Origin: an uncultured Pseudomonadota bacterium
GTDB lineage: Bacteria; Myxococcota_A; UBA796; CAJQPC01
Direction of reading: 5' to 3'
Assembly: GCA_913060515.1 (NCBI GenBank)
Contig: CAJXRZ010000015.1
Location: 39,178-103,177, forward strand
Length of the DNA stretch: 64,000 nt
Shown here: positions 10,004 through 17,843 of the stretch, piece after piece
How positions within the stretch are numbered: position 1 is the stretch's first letter
Layout: each line of letters opens with the position of its first letter
Made by a program: the position numbers and the translations under genes
Notes under the pieces: generated by a model
What the model was told of the DNA's origin: nothing
What the model saw: only the letters and a program-made list of their open reading frames with translations
The model's database searches: none

Positions 10004-10192
10004 GTAAATCTCCAATGGCGTTCGCCTGCTCTGGGCAGGGTGCTTTGAGTTCAACTTCCCAAGCAAGATCACCGCAGGGCCCGCAGAAGGCGATTGCGCA
10101 GGCTTTCAGCAGATTTCGTCACGACGCAGACTCCGGACTTGGACCCCGCGCAGTGGGCCCTGCGCTCCCCCACACAGCGCAACACTCGGTCC

Positions 10193-11089
10193 ATGGCCAG
10201 CCTCTTCCACATCCGAACAAAACGGCGCGCAGACCTTGGGGCGCGCTGCGTCCTGGGACGCGCATCCACCTGCGGGCTCACCTTGAGTGATCCGCGCGTC
10301 TCCGGCGAGCACGCTGTGATCTGGTGGGACGAGGGCTGGTGGATTCGAGACTTGGCGTCCCGCAACGGCACCTTCTTGGATGGGCAGCGCCTGGACAACA
10401 GCCCCCACCGCATCGCGCGGGACAGCCGAATCGGCCTGGGCGGGTCCGATGATGGCTGGACCTTGGCCGATGAGACCGCGCCAGGTCCCAGCGCAACTGG
10501 TCCCCAGGGCCAACACATCTCCGGCAGCTTCGATCTGCTCATGCTGCCCGGCGACGATGCCCCCCTGGCCGCCATCTTCATGGACGCCAAGCAGCGCTGG
10601 GTGGTCGAGCAAGACGGCAAGCTCCGGGCCGTGGTGAACGGCGAGAGCATTCAGCTTCAGGGGGAGGAGTGGATCTTGGCCCTGCCCGAAGCCCTCCCAC
10701 AGACTCGGGAGTCTTCCGCGCTGATGCTCAACGACATCACCCTCGCCTTCGAGGTCAGTCTGGACGAGGAGCACGTCGCCGTCTCCCTACAGGCCCCCGG
10801 CAAGGAGCTGCCCCTGGGCAGCCGCTCCCACCACTTCGCCCTGCTGGCCCTGTCCAGAGCCTGGCTGGACGACCCGGACAGCCCATCGGGCGAGCGGGGC
10901 TGGGTCTACCAGGATGAGCTGGCCAAGCAGCTGGGCATTGAGATGAGTCTGTTGCACATCCACATCCACCGCGCCAGACGGCAGCTGATGGATGCGGAGA
11001 TCTTGAACGCCGCCGCCATTGTGCAGAGGCGGCCAGCGAGCGGGCAGATCCGGATTGGGACTCCCGGGGTCGTCGTCTCCTCCGCCTAA
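10193..11089 (+). CDS. FHA-domain protein with C-terminal winged-helix-like domain
   Basis: A 298-residue protein. Residues about 10-90 form an FHA phosphothreonine-binding domain with the landmark residues GRAS, S-EHA and the closing NGTFLDGQ. A central beta-rich region (VVEQDGKL...SIQLQGEEW) is followed by a C-terminal helix-turn-helix-like segment (QDELAKQLGIEMSLLHIHIHRARRQL) typical of FHA regulators from myxobacteria. It would bind phosphorylated partners and perhaps DNA or protein. The ATG at 10193 was preferred over a GTG at 10094 since the FHA fold begins right after it. The nearby kinase (12652-14985) is an obvious candidate for phosphorylating its partner. Confidence 0.8.
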   Translation: MASLFHIRTKRRADLGARCVLGRASTCGLTLSDPRVSGEHAVIWWDEGWWIRDLASRNGTFLDGQRLDNSPHRIARDSRIGLGGSDDGWTLADETAPGPSATGPQGQHISGSFDLLMLPGDDAPLAAIFMDAKQRWVVEQDGKLRAVVNGESIQLQGEEWILALPEALPQTRESSALMLNDITLAFEVSLDEEHVAVSLQAPGKELPLGSRSHHFALLALSRAWLDDPDSPSGERGWVYQDELAKQLGIEMSLLHIHIHRARRQLMDAEILNAAAIVQRRPASGQIRIGTPGVVVSSA

Positions 11090-11215
11090 GAAGCCCCGTG
11101 AAAGCGGCTGAAATCAGCTGAAGGTGACCCGCGGGGGCCGCTTCAGTTTTACTGCGCCTCGAAGCCAAGGTTCAACGATCCAGCGCTTCGGCAACCCTTG
11201 ATTGGAGTCCTTAGA

Positions 11216-12562
11216 ATGTCCCAGCCCAACCACCCCATGTACGCAGTTCTGATTGGAATTGATGAATACGAGAACGCCGCCACTCTGGAGGGACCGACCC
11301 AGGACCTGAAGCTGATGGGGGATCTGTGTGACAGCTTGAAGATCCTGAAGAAGAACCGGAAGGTTCTGGCCGGAAAGGGCGCGACGGTCGCCAAGATCCA
11401 GAGCGCCCTGGACTGGCTGGAGGAGGCCTTGGACGACGAGAACGCGACCGCCCTGGTTCACTTCTCCGGACATGGCACGCTCTTCAACCAGAGCGGACTG
11501 GACGACACCTTGGCTCTGGCCGCCTACGACTTTGCGCCCGACGCTCAGGCCAGCGCCAGTGACCAGGGCCTGCTGACCATTCGAGCCTTGGCGGCGCGCT
11601 TTGGTAAGCCCAAGCGAAAGGCCACGGAGACCGTGAAGCTGACCCCTTCCAAGAAGGACGAGGTGACCACCGCGCACCTCGACGCCCTGGCCGAGACCAA
11701 GCTGGCCCGCATCACCTTCGTGCTGGACTGCTGCTGGAATCAGGAGGAGCTCTCCAGCAGCACGTGCGTGCACTTGCCCCTGATGAGCTACCGCATGTTC
11801 TTGGGCTGCTCCCGCAACGATGCGGCCAATGAGATCTGGATGGACGGCCAGAAGGTGGGCGCCTTTACCTGGGCCCTGACCACGGCTCTGTCTCGTTGGA
11901 CGGTGAAACAACACGATGGAAACCAGCAGATGACCGTCACCCACGCCAAGCTGATGGACCGGGTGCACCACCTGTTCTCGGCCTTGAGCATCAAGGGACA
12001 GACGCCGATGCTGGCCGGACCAAGAGTCCTGGACATTCTGCCGGTGTTCCAGCGCTCGATGGACTGGGACGCGGGGGCGGTGCTGAGTGAGGAGCCGGAT
12101 GTGGTGGATGATCACCGGCAGTTGTGGGGTGGGGATGACGTCGCTGGACTCACCTACGAGCTAGTTTGGGGGGGGGAGCAACCCCACAACGACAGCGGTA
12201 GGCCAGATACTTGTTGTCGCAGAGGGGGATGGAACTCCCCTGGGGACAGAAACTTGGCAGTTCCTTTTGGACGCCGACACGTGGCTCGGGAACGACCTGA
12301 ACGACGACACTCTGACTATCAGCGAGTCAACAAGCATGGATGGACCATTCACCTACGAATGGACATGGAACCGCGAGACAGGTCCGGCGTCCGGTACCCC
12401 CCAGTCCGGGTCGAACACCCTTCTCTACGCCTACTCTTCCGGCGGTGTGACCAGAGCAGTTCTGGAGATAGGTACAAGCACCATTACAAAGCCCGATGGG
12501 AGCACCAGGGTCGTGCTCTCGACCGTCCAGTGGTGGTGCCACCGCACGGAACTCGAGGGTGA
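11216..12562 (+). CDS. Caspase-family protein (C14 fold), reading frame broken at a G9 tract
   Basis: The N-terminal 250 residues form a caspase-hemoglobinase fold: AVLIGIDEY strand, the FSGHGTLF loop with catalytic His86 and LDCCWN with catalytic Cys173, so the dyad is intact. GGAG lies 8 bases before the ATG. At 12168-12176 there is a run of nine G. As written, the frame continues to 12562 with an atypical Arg/His-rich tail (448 aa). If the tract had eight G, the frame would join the well-behaved coding frame ending at 12671, giving about 484 residues. The likely full-length protein is a caspase fused to a beta-rich C-terminal region. It may be an error, a mutation or phase variation. Confidence 0.8.
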   Translation: MSQPNHPMYAVLIGIDEYENAATLEGPTQDLKLMGDLCDSLKILKKNRKVLAGKGATVAKIQSALDWLEEALDDENATALVHFSGHGTLFNQSGLDDTLALAAYDFAPDAQASASDQGLLTIRALAARFGKPKRKATETVKLTPSKKDEVTTAHLDALAETKLARITFVLDCCWNQEELSSSTCVHLPLMSYRMFLGCSRNDAANEIWMDGQKVGAFTWALTTALSRWTVKQHDGNQQMTVTHAKLMDRVHHLFSALSIKGQTPMLAGPRVLDILPVFQRSMDWDAGAVLSEEPDVVDDHRQLWGGDDVAGLTYELVWGGEQPHNDSGRPDTCCRRGGWNSPGDRNLAVPFGRRHVARERPERRHSDYQRVNKHGWTIHLRMDMEPRDRSGVRYPPVRVEHPSLRLLFRRCDQSSSGDRYKHHYKARWEHQGRALDRPVVVPPHGTRG

Positions 12563-12671
12563 CCGCACTTTCGATCCGACTTTTGGGCAAACTGCCGGTG
12601 CCGAATACAGCCGCACCACCAGCCCGCTTACGATGCAAAACATGAAGTGCTTCAAACAACAGAAACGATAG
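12168..12671 (+). other. Out-of-frame C-terminal coding segment of the caspase-family gene
   Basis: From the G tract the +1 frame stays open to TAG at 12669-12671. It encodes a plausible protein: small and polar residues with alternating beta-strand pattern (GQILVVAEGDGTPLG, TWQFLLDADTWLGND, GPFTYEWTWN, TRAVLEIGTSTI) and none of the Arg/His-rich composition of the literal frame. The segment has no good start of its own near the tract, which argues that it is the true C-terminus of the caspase gene. Its last 20 bases overlap the end of the convergent kinase gene. Confidence 0.7.
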
Positions 12672-14985
12672 TTCCTGGACGGGGGCGGAGTGCCATTACC
12701 AACCTAAACCCAGCGTTCACCAGCTGATCCCCCTGTCGGACCGCCATTCTCATCGCGGTCCGGCAGGTTGCAGCGCGAGCTGAGAAGCTTCCACGCCGCA
12801 TCTCCGGCAGCTCCTCAGGACCCAAGTCCCAATCCGGCACCAGCCGCCCAGCCACAACCCGCCCCCCTTGGTGGGTCCAGGCGTTCCCCATCACATCCCC
12901 AATGTTGCCGCTCATGCCCCGCACCCCGTACGGAGACAGATCCCGACTCAACTCAGACACCGGTCGAACCGTCGGCATGTTCGGCGTAGACGACACCATC
13001 ACCGTCGCCGTCGGCTCCAGCACCCACCCAGTCGGGAACCAACGCCCATCGGCCCCCCGAGCGGCCTTCTCCCACTCCACCCCATGCGGCAAACGCAGCG
13101 CCAGTCCAGTCTGCTCTCGACGCCACGCCACATAGGCACACATGCTGGTCCAGGGCACAGACGCCATGGGCGCCTGAAGCGAGATCCCGGCCTTGGTGTA
13201 CACCCAGCGCCCGTCCACCCGCTCCATCACCGGCTTCTTGCCACCCACAGACGCCATGGCCACCGGCACATGCTGCCGCGCCTCCGACTCGGGCAAGGCG
13301 TTCACGAACGCCAGATACTGCTCCACCGTGACCGGGTCCGTGGCCAAGTAGAAGGCCTCCACCCAAACCCGTCCCAAGCGCACAGGGTCCACAGCGTCGG
13401 GGTCCCCCCCGGGCTCAAACCAGCCCGCAGCGATGTACTGCATCCCCGGAATCCCCTCCACCGGAACCGGGTGGACGTAGGGCTCCTGCTCCCCTGGCGC
13501 GATGTCTACGCTGTGCTCCCCGCGCCTCACACAGACCGGGATGCGCAGGGGCACGCGGCCCTCGGCGAGCAGCTCCAACAGATAGCTGCCGGCGGGCACC
13601 GTGACCTCGACTAGGGGGGTGGTGCCCAGAGCTGTGCGCGCCCCATGAACCAAGCAGCGGTCCACTTCTTCAAAGCGAATCAGGCTCGCTCTACATTCCA
13701 CCTCGGTGACCAAGGTGAAGCTGCCCAAGCCCTGGAGCAGGTCCCCGTAGCGGCCGTCGTCGTGCTCCCGCAAGAAGCGCTCATTGCGTACGATCTCCAC
13801 CTGCTGACCGGAGCGCTCCGCCTCCCGCAAGCGCCGGGCATAGTGCTCCGCCAGGCGCGCCTTGGTGGGTGCGTGCTCCGGCAAGTGGGAGAGGTTGGCC
13901 TGCAGAACCTTGACCCACTCGGTCTCGACCACAGCGGCGTCGATCTCCAGCTTCTTGGCCCGGTCTTCCAGAGCCCACAGGGGCCGCTTCTTGTCCAAAG
14001 GGTCGTGGTCCAGGACGCCGGGCTTGGCGACGTTGACTGCCTCCCACAGAGCGTCGATCTGCTCCCGCAGTTGGGCCAACCTCGGCGCCAGGACGTCGGC
14101 CTTGGCCAGGCCCTCCTCCGCCAGAGAGCGCCGCTTGCTGTCATCCAGCCACTTCCGCAGGGACTCCAGCACGACTTGGCCGCTGGGCCGGGATGCGCTG
14201 TCTCTCTGGCTTGCCTGCTGGGCCAAGGCTTCGAGCACCGGGTCCGGGGCCACCCCCTCTTGGATCCACGCGATGAGCTGGCCCAAGGCATACACATCCG
14301 CCGCAGGCCCAACCCGGCCACCCTCAAAGCGGTTCTGCTCCGGCGCCATCCAGCGCGGGGTGCCCAAGCGACCCTGTGCCGTGGTCGCATCCAGCTCCCC
14401 TTCCCACTGGGCGATGCCCCAGTCCAAGACACGCACCTGTCCAAAGGCCCCAATCATCACGTTGGAGGGCTTCAGATCCCGGTGCACCACGCCCTGGGCG
14501 TGCACATAGACCACCGCATCGGCGATCTCACACAGGACTTGGACGCGGCGCTCCATAGACTGCTTCGAGACGCACGCTAGCCAGGTTGTGCCGCTGACCT
14601 CGGCCATGGTGAACCACAGGCGGCCGTCTTCGAGCTGCCCCAAGTCCTGGACGGCGACCACGGCGGGGTGGCGCAGCTGGGCGGTGAGCCGGGCCTCGAC
14701 CATGAAGCGCTGGGCGGAGACGACCTCGAGCGAGGCGGCCAGGGGCAGGATCTTGATGGCCAGGTCCAGCCCCAAGCGGGAATCGTGCACCCGGCGGACT
14801 TGGGCCATGCCGCCCGTGCCGATCTGCCCCATGTCGGTGTAGCGCGCGGGCAAGCCGGCGTGGGGGGCGTGGCCGATGGACGCGGCGGAGGCATCTCCTG
14901 CATCGATGGTCGGATCCAGAGCGATGGCCTCTCCCTGCCTTCGACCAGAGAGTACAGCAGAGGCCGCCGCGGCCCGCCTTGACAC
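12652..14985 (-). CDS. Ser/Thr protein kinase with C-terminal FGE-sulfatase (lectin-fold) domain
   Basis: A 777-residue fusion. Residues about 50-290 are a eukaryote-type kinase: GTGGMAQV loop, Lys78, HRDLKPSN (168-175), DWG in place of DFG (188-190) and APEQ. A helical, charged linker follows (about 300-430), then a beta-sandwich-like stretch and, from about 520, an FGE/SUMF1 fold ending in the typical NAGFRLV. The FGE motif RRGSF-SARAATC has Ala where the first catalytic Cys should be, so it is probably a binding or sensor module rather than an enzyme. GTG start; no transmembrane helix. It is convergent with, and overlaps by 20 bases, the caspase-family gene. Confidence 0.9.
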   Translation of the reverse strand: MSRRAAAASAVLSGRRQGEAIALDPTIDAGDASAASIGHAPHAGLPARYTDMGQIGTGGMAQVRRVHDSRLGLDLAIKILPLAASLEVVSAQRFMVEARLTAQLRHPAVVAVQDLGQLEDGRLWFTMAEVSGTTWLACVSKQSMERRVQVLCEIADAVVYVHAQGVVHRDLKPSNVMIGAFGQVRVLDWGIAQWEGELDATTAQGRLGTPRWMAPEQNRFEGGRVGPAADVYALGQLIAWIQEGVAPDPVLEALAQQASQRDSASRPSGQVVLESLRKWLDDSKRRSLAEEGLAKADVLAPRLAQLREQIDALWEAVNVAKPGVLDHDPLDKKRPLWALEDRAKKLEIDAAVVETEWVKVLQANLSHLPEHAPTKARLAEHYARRLREAERSGQQVEIVRNERFLREHDDGRYGDLLQGLGSFTLVTEVECRASLIRFEEVDRCLVHGARTALGTTPLVEVTVPAGSYLLELLAEGRVPLRIPVCVRRGEHSVDIAPGEQEPYVHPVPVEGIPGMQYIAAGWFEPGGDPDAVDPVRLGRVWVEAFYLATDPVTVEQYLAFVNALPESEARQHVPVAMASVGGKKPVMERVDGRWVYTKAGISLQAPMASVPWTSMCAYVAWRREQTGLALRLPHGVEWEKAARGADGRWFPTGWVLEPTATVMVSSTPNMPTVRPVSELSRDLSPYGVRGMSGNIGDVMGNAWTHQGGRVVAGRLVPDWDLGPEELPEMRRGSFSARAATCRTAMRMAVRQGDQLVNAGFRLVMALRPRPGTIVSVV

Positions 14986-14990
14986 CCTAG

Positions 14991-15004
14991 CTATCTACAG
15001 GTAG
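14991..15004. promoter_or_regulatory. Imperfect palindrome in the kinase/TetR intergenic gap, candidate operator
   Basis: CTATCTACAGGTAG is an inverted repeat (10 of 14 positions symmetrical, CTA...TAG ends) in the 28-base gap between the divergent kinase and tetR starts, beside a TTGACA box at 14979-14984. TetR regulators normally bind such sites next to their own gene. The box lacks a good -10 partner, so only the palindrome is suggested. Confidence 0.35.
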
Positions 15005-15013
15005 GCCCAAGCC

Positions 15014-15595
15014 ATGCCCTCCCCTGACCGCCGCACAGAGCTCCTGGACTTGGCCCAGATCATGATCCAAGAGCGGGGCTACAACGCTTTCTCTTTCAAG
15101 GACTTGGCCACATCCGTGGGCATCAAGACGGCCAGCGTTCACTACCACTTTCCCTCCAAGGGCGCCCTGGGTCTGCAGGTGATGCAGCGCTACCTGGAGC
15201 AGCTGGAAGAGCGCCTGCTTGCCTGGCGCAAGCTGCCCCATGAGACCGCTCGCTTGCGCGCTTTTGTGGCTGGTTATCGGCAGACCCAAGTCAGCGGTGC
15301 GATCTGCTTGTGCGGCTCGATGGCATCGGACATCCAGACCCTCGAGACGCCCATTCGCAGCCCGATCCAGAGCTACTTGGAGGAGAGCGAGGCTTGGGTG
15401 GCTCAGTGCATCCAAGCTGGCCTCGACAGCGGGGAGTTTCACAGTGGGCTCCCCGCACAGACCCTGGCCCTGAGCCTGCTCGCCAGTCTCCAGGGCGCCC
15501 TGATCCTCTCCAGAGCCCAATCCACGGACCAGCTGCTCGAGGCAGTGGAGCAAAGCTTCTTCGGCTCCCTTGGCGTGTTAGCTGACCGGCCATGA
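15014..15595 (+). CDS. TetR/AcrR family transcriptional repressor
   Basis: A 193-residue protein with the TetR DNA-binding N-terminus: helix-turn-helix residues about 8-55, including GYNAFSFKDLATSVGIKTASVHYHFPSKGALG. The ligand-binding C-terminal domain contains three Cys (GAICLCGSMASD, AQCIQAG) and ends with a helix usual for dimerisation. It is divergent from the kinase and overlaps the NUDIX gene by ATGA, so the two are co-translated. It probably controls its own operon in response to a small molecule; the ligand cannot be read from sequence. Confidence 0.93.
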   Translation: MPSPDRRTELLDLAQIMIQERGYNAFSFKDLATSVGIKTASVHYHFPSKGALGLQVMQRYLEQLEERLLAWRKLPHETARLRAFVAGYRQTQVSGAICLCGSMASDIQTLETPIRSPIQSYLEESEAWVAQCIQAGLDSGEFHSGLPAQTLALSLLASLQGALILSRAQSTDQLLEAVEQSFFGSLGVLADRP

Positions 15596-16107
15596 GCCAG
15601 CGCATCCCCATCTTTGAAGGCCAAGTCGTCGACCTCGGACTGGAGCAGGTCACCCTGCCCAACGGAAACGAGGTCACCTTGGAGGTGGTGCGTCACCCCG
15701 GCGCCAGCGCGGTCCTACCCGTGCACGAAGACGGCACGGTGACCTTGGTCTACCAGTTCCGCCACGCAGGCGGCGGCATGCACTACGAGGTGCCCGCCGG
15801 CAAGCTGGACGAGGGAGAGCTGCCCGAGAAGTGCGCCCGGAGAGAGCTGAAGGAAGAGGTGGGCCTGAGCTGCCAGAAGCTGCAGCGTCTGGGCTACATC
15901 CACACCACCCCGGGCTTCTGTGACGAGCTCATCCACCTCTTCATGGCCACCGGCCTGGAGCAGGGAGAGGCGGCGCTGGAGGACGATGAGTACCTCAAGC
16001 CGGTGCGCATGCCCTTCAGCCAGGCGCTGGAGATGGTGCACAACGGGGACATCACCGACGCCAAGACGATGTTGGCGCTGATGTTGGCTGAGAAGCACCT
16101 GTCCTAG
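15592..16107 (+). CDS. NUDIX hydrolase, ADP-ribose pyrophosphatase-like
   Basis: A 171-residue NUDIX protein. The box GKLDEGELPEKCARRELKEEVGL fits GX5EX7REUXEEXGU exactly, so the metal-binding Glu residues are present. Features of the ADP-ribose pyrophosphatase group are the YQFRHA strand before the box, the conserved EVPAGKL entrance and the PGFCDE-IHLF segment after it. It would hydrolyse nucleoside diphosphate sugars such as ADP-ribose. It is translationally coupled to tetR (ATGA overlap), suggesting its substrate or product is part of the regulated response. Confidence 0.93.
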   Translation: MSQRIPIFEGQVVDLGLEQVTLPNGNEVTLEVVRHPGASAVLPVHEDGTVTLVYQFRHAGGGMHYEVPAGKLDEGELPEKCARRELKEEVGLSCQKLQRLGYIHTTPGFCDELIHLFMATGLEQGEAALEDDEYLKPVRMPFSQALEMVHNGDITDAKTMLALMLAEKHLS

Positions 16108-16250
16108 CGCAGGGCTTGGTGCCTTTGGATGCGGTCACATTCGGACCCGGCTCAGCGTACGCAAGCGCACCGGGACACGCATGTCGCGATTCCCATTCCC
16201 AGGTCTAGCAAGACTCTGCGATGATCCCCACCCACTGCGGGTCGACGGGT

Positions 16251-16267
16251 TTGGCACGGAACCTGCT
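16251..16267 (+). promoter_or_regulatory. Sigma-54 (RpoN) promoter, -24/-12 element
   Basis: TTGGCACG-GAAC-CTGCT matches YTGGCACGRNNNTTGCW at all but one position, with GG and GC correctly spaced. It lies 31 bases before the ATG at 16298, exactly the distance found for the element at 384-400. It would drive the three-gene operon 16298-19983. Confidence 0.75.
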
Positions 16268-16297
16268 ACAGCTTCTACAGACACTGGAAGGCTCCCT

Positions 16298-17842
16298 ATG
16301 CGTTCACACCACCTCCTGATTCTGGCCACCCTCGGACTTGCCGGCTGCTCCTCCTATGAGATGGCGATGGACGCCGACTACGGCGACACAGGCTGGCAAG
16401 GCGCCGCCGACACAGGCCGCTCCGAAGACGAGGGCGACGACACCGACCTGGGCTCCGAGACAGAGGCCGACTTCCTCAAGCTGGCCCCCTCGGCGACCAA
16501 CGTCTACGTCTTCGTCGTCAACAGCGCCCGCAACACCGTCAGCCGCATCTCCGTACCTGAGTTGGACGTGTTGACGACGGAGGTTGGCGTTGACCCCACC
16601 GTGGCCGTCACCACCCAGGACTACAGCCGCGCCGTGGTCTTCAACGCGGGCTCGGACGAGGTCAGCCTGATCGACGCGGAGACCATGGAGGTCAGCAACG
16701 TCGAGGTGCGCTCCAACTACAACAACATGCTGCTCTCGGGGGACGGCACCTGGGCCCTGGTCTACAACGACGCCGACCTGCCCCAAGGGACCAGCACCGG
16801 GAACCTGCAGTCCTTCAACGAGATCTCCCTGGTCAACACTCTGACCGGCGAGCACACCTCTATGGCCGTGGGCTTCCACCCCCGTCAGGCGGCCTTCACC
16901 CCGGACTCCAGCCAAGTCTTGGTGGTCGCAGACGGCACGATGGCCATCCTGGACCTGGACGCCGAGATCATCAAACCGCGCCTGGTCGAGCTCGACGAGG
17001 GCTCCTTGGACCCAGCTCGGGCCGAGGAAGTGGTCATCGAGCCCACAGGCGCCTTCGCCTTTGTACGCCAATTCGGCGAGGACGAGCTGGTGGTCGTGGA
17101 CCTGGCCACCGAGGGCCTGTCCCGTGTCGACATTGGCTTCAACCCCACAGACCTGGACCTGAGCCCCGACGGAACCCAAGCGGTGGTCGTCAGCCGCGGC
17201 TCCAACGAGCTGTACATCTTGGATGCCCAGAACCCCCTGGGGGGCTCCCGCGTGGTGACCCTCCCCGAGGGCGAGACCTTGGGCAGTCTTCAGTTTAGCC
17301 CGGATGGCACCAAGGGAATCCTCTTCACCACGGCCAGCCCAGTGGCCCACTACACCACCTGGGATGTGGCCACGGACGAGGTCAAGGTGCGGGACCTAGA
17401 AAAGCCCGTAGAGTCGGTCTCCGTCTCACCAACGGGCGGCACCCTGTTGGTCCTCCATTCCCTGGAAGACGACCCGGAGACCCCGAGCTCCAGTCCCTTC
17501 TACGGCAAGCACGCCCTAACGATGATCGACCTGGACAGCTTCCTGGCCAATCCTCTGCTGCTGCCCGCAAAGCCCAGCGCCACGGCCAACAGCGCCGATG
17601 GCCTCTACGGCTACTTCATCATGGACGGCGTGTCCTCGCTGGCGGTGCTTCGCTACGAGCAGCTGCTCTTCGACGAGGTGCCCCTGCGCTCGGACCCGGT
17701 TCACTTGGGGGTGCTCCCCGAGTCCTCCCTGGCCTTTGTAAACCAAGAGCATCCTCTGGGCCGCCTGAGCTTCTACGAGCCCAGCACCGAGGAGCTGCAG
17801 ACCATCACCGGCTTTGAGCTGAACGCTGAGATCGAGCACTGA
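16298..17842 (+). CDS. Beta-propeller lipoprotein (YVTN/WD40-like)
   Basis: A 514-residue lipoprotein with a type-II signal (MRSHHLLILATLGLAGC, lipobox LAGC) and an Asp/Thr/Gly-rich linker (DTGW...DTGRSEDEGDDTD), the arrangement common in myxobacterial surface lipoproteins. The rest consists of repeated strands with recurring LSPDGTQA, FSPDGTKG, and VSPTGGTL turns: a seven-bladed propeller of the YVTN type. GGAAGG before the ATG and the sigma-54 element fix the start at 16298. It heads an operon with a second propeller lipoprotein and an outer-membrane protein, suggesting one surface complex. Ligand unknown. Confidence 0.8.
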   Translation: MRSHHLLILATLGLAGCSSYEMAMDADYGDTGWQGAADTGRSEDEGDDTDLGSETEADFLKLAPSATNVYVFVVNSARNTVSRISVPELDVLTTEVGVDPTVAVTTQDYSRAVVFNAGSDEVSLIDAETMEVSNVEVRSNYNNMLLSGDGTWALVYNDADLPQGTSTGNLQSFNEISLVNTLTGEHTSMAVGFHPRQAAFTPDSSQVLVVADGTMAILDLDAEIIKPRLVELDEGSLDPARAEEVVIEPTGAFAFVRQFGEDELVVVDLATEGLSRVDIGFNPTDLDLSPDGTQAVVVSRGSNELYILDAQNPLGGSRVVTLPEGETLGSLQFSPDGTKGILFTTASPVAHYTTWDVATDEVKVRDLEKPVESVSVSPTGGTLLVLHSLEDDPETPSSSPFYGKHALTMIDLDSFLANPLLLPAKPSATANSADGLYGYFIMDGVSSLAVLRYEQLLFDEVPLRSDPVHLGVLPESSLAFVNQEHPLGRLSFYEPSTEELQTITGFELNAEIEH

Positions 17843-17843
17843 A

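Noticed and set aside
12652..14985. Diversity-generating retroelement target in the kinase's FGE domain
   Set aside because: The C-terminal fold is of the right type, but no reverse transcriptase and no template repeat with adenine-specific mismatches is visible in the window.
12652..14985. Kinase-FGE fusion as the maturation enzyme for the sulfatase at 20578
   Set aside because: One of the two catalytic Cys is Ala and the genes are 6 kb apart in different units.
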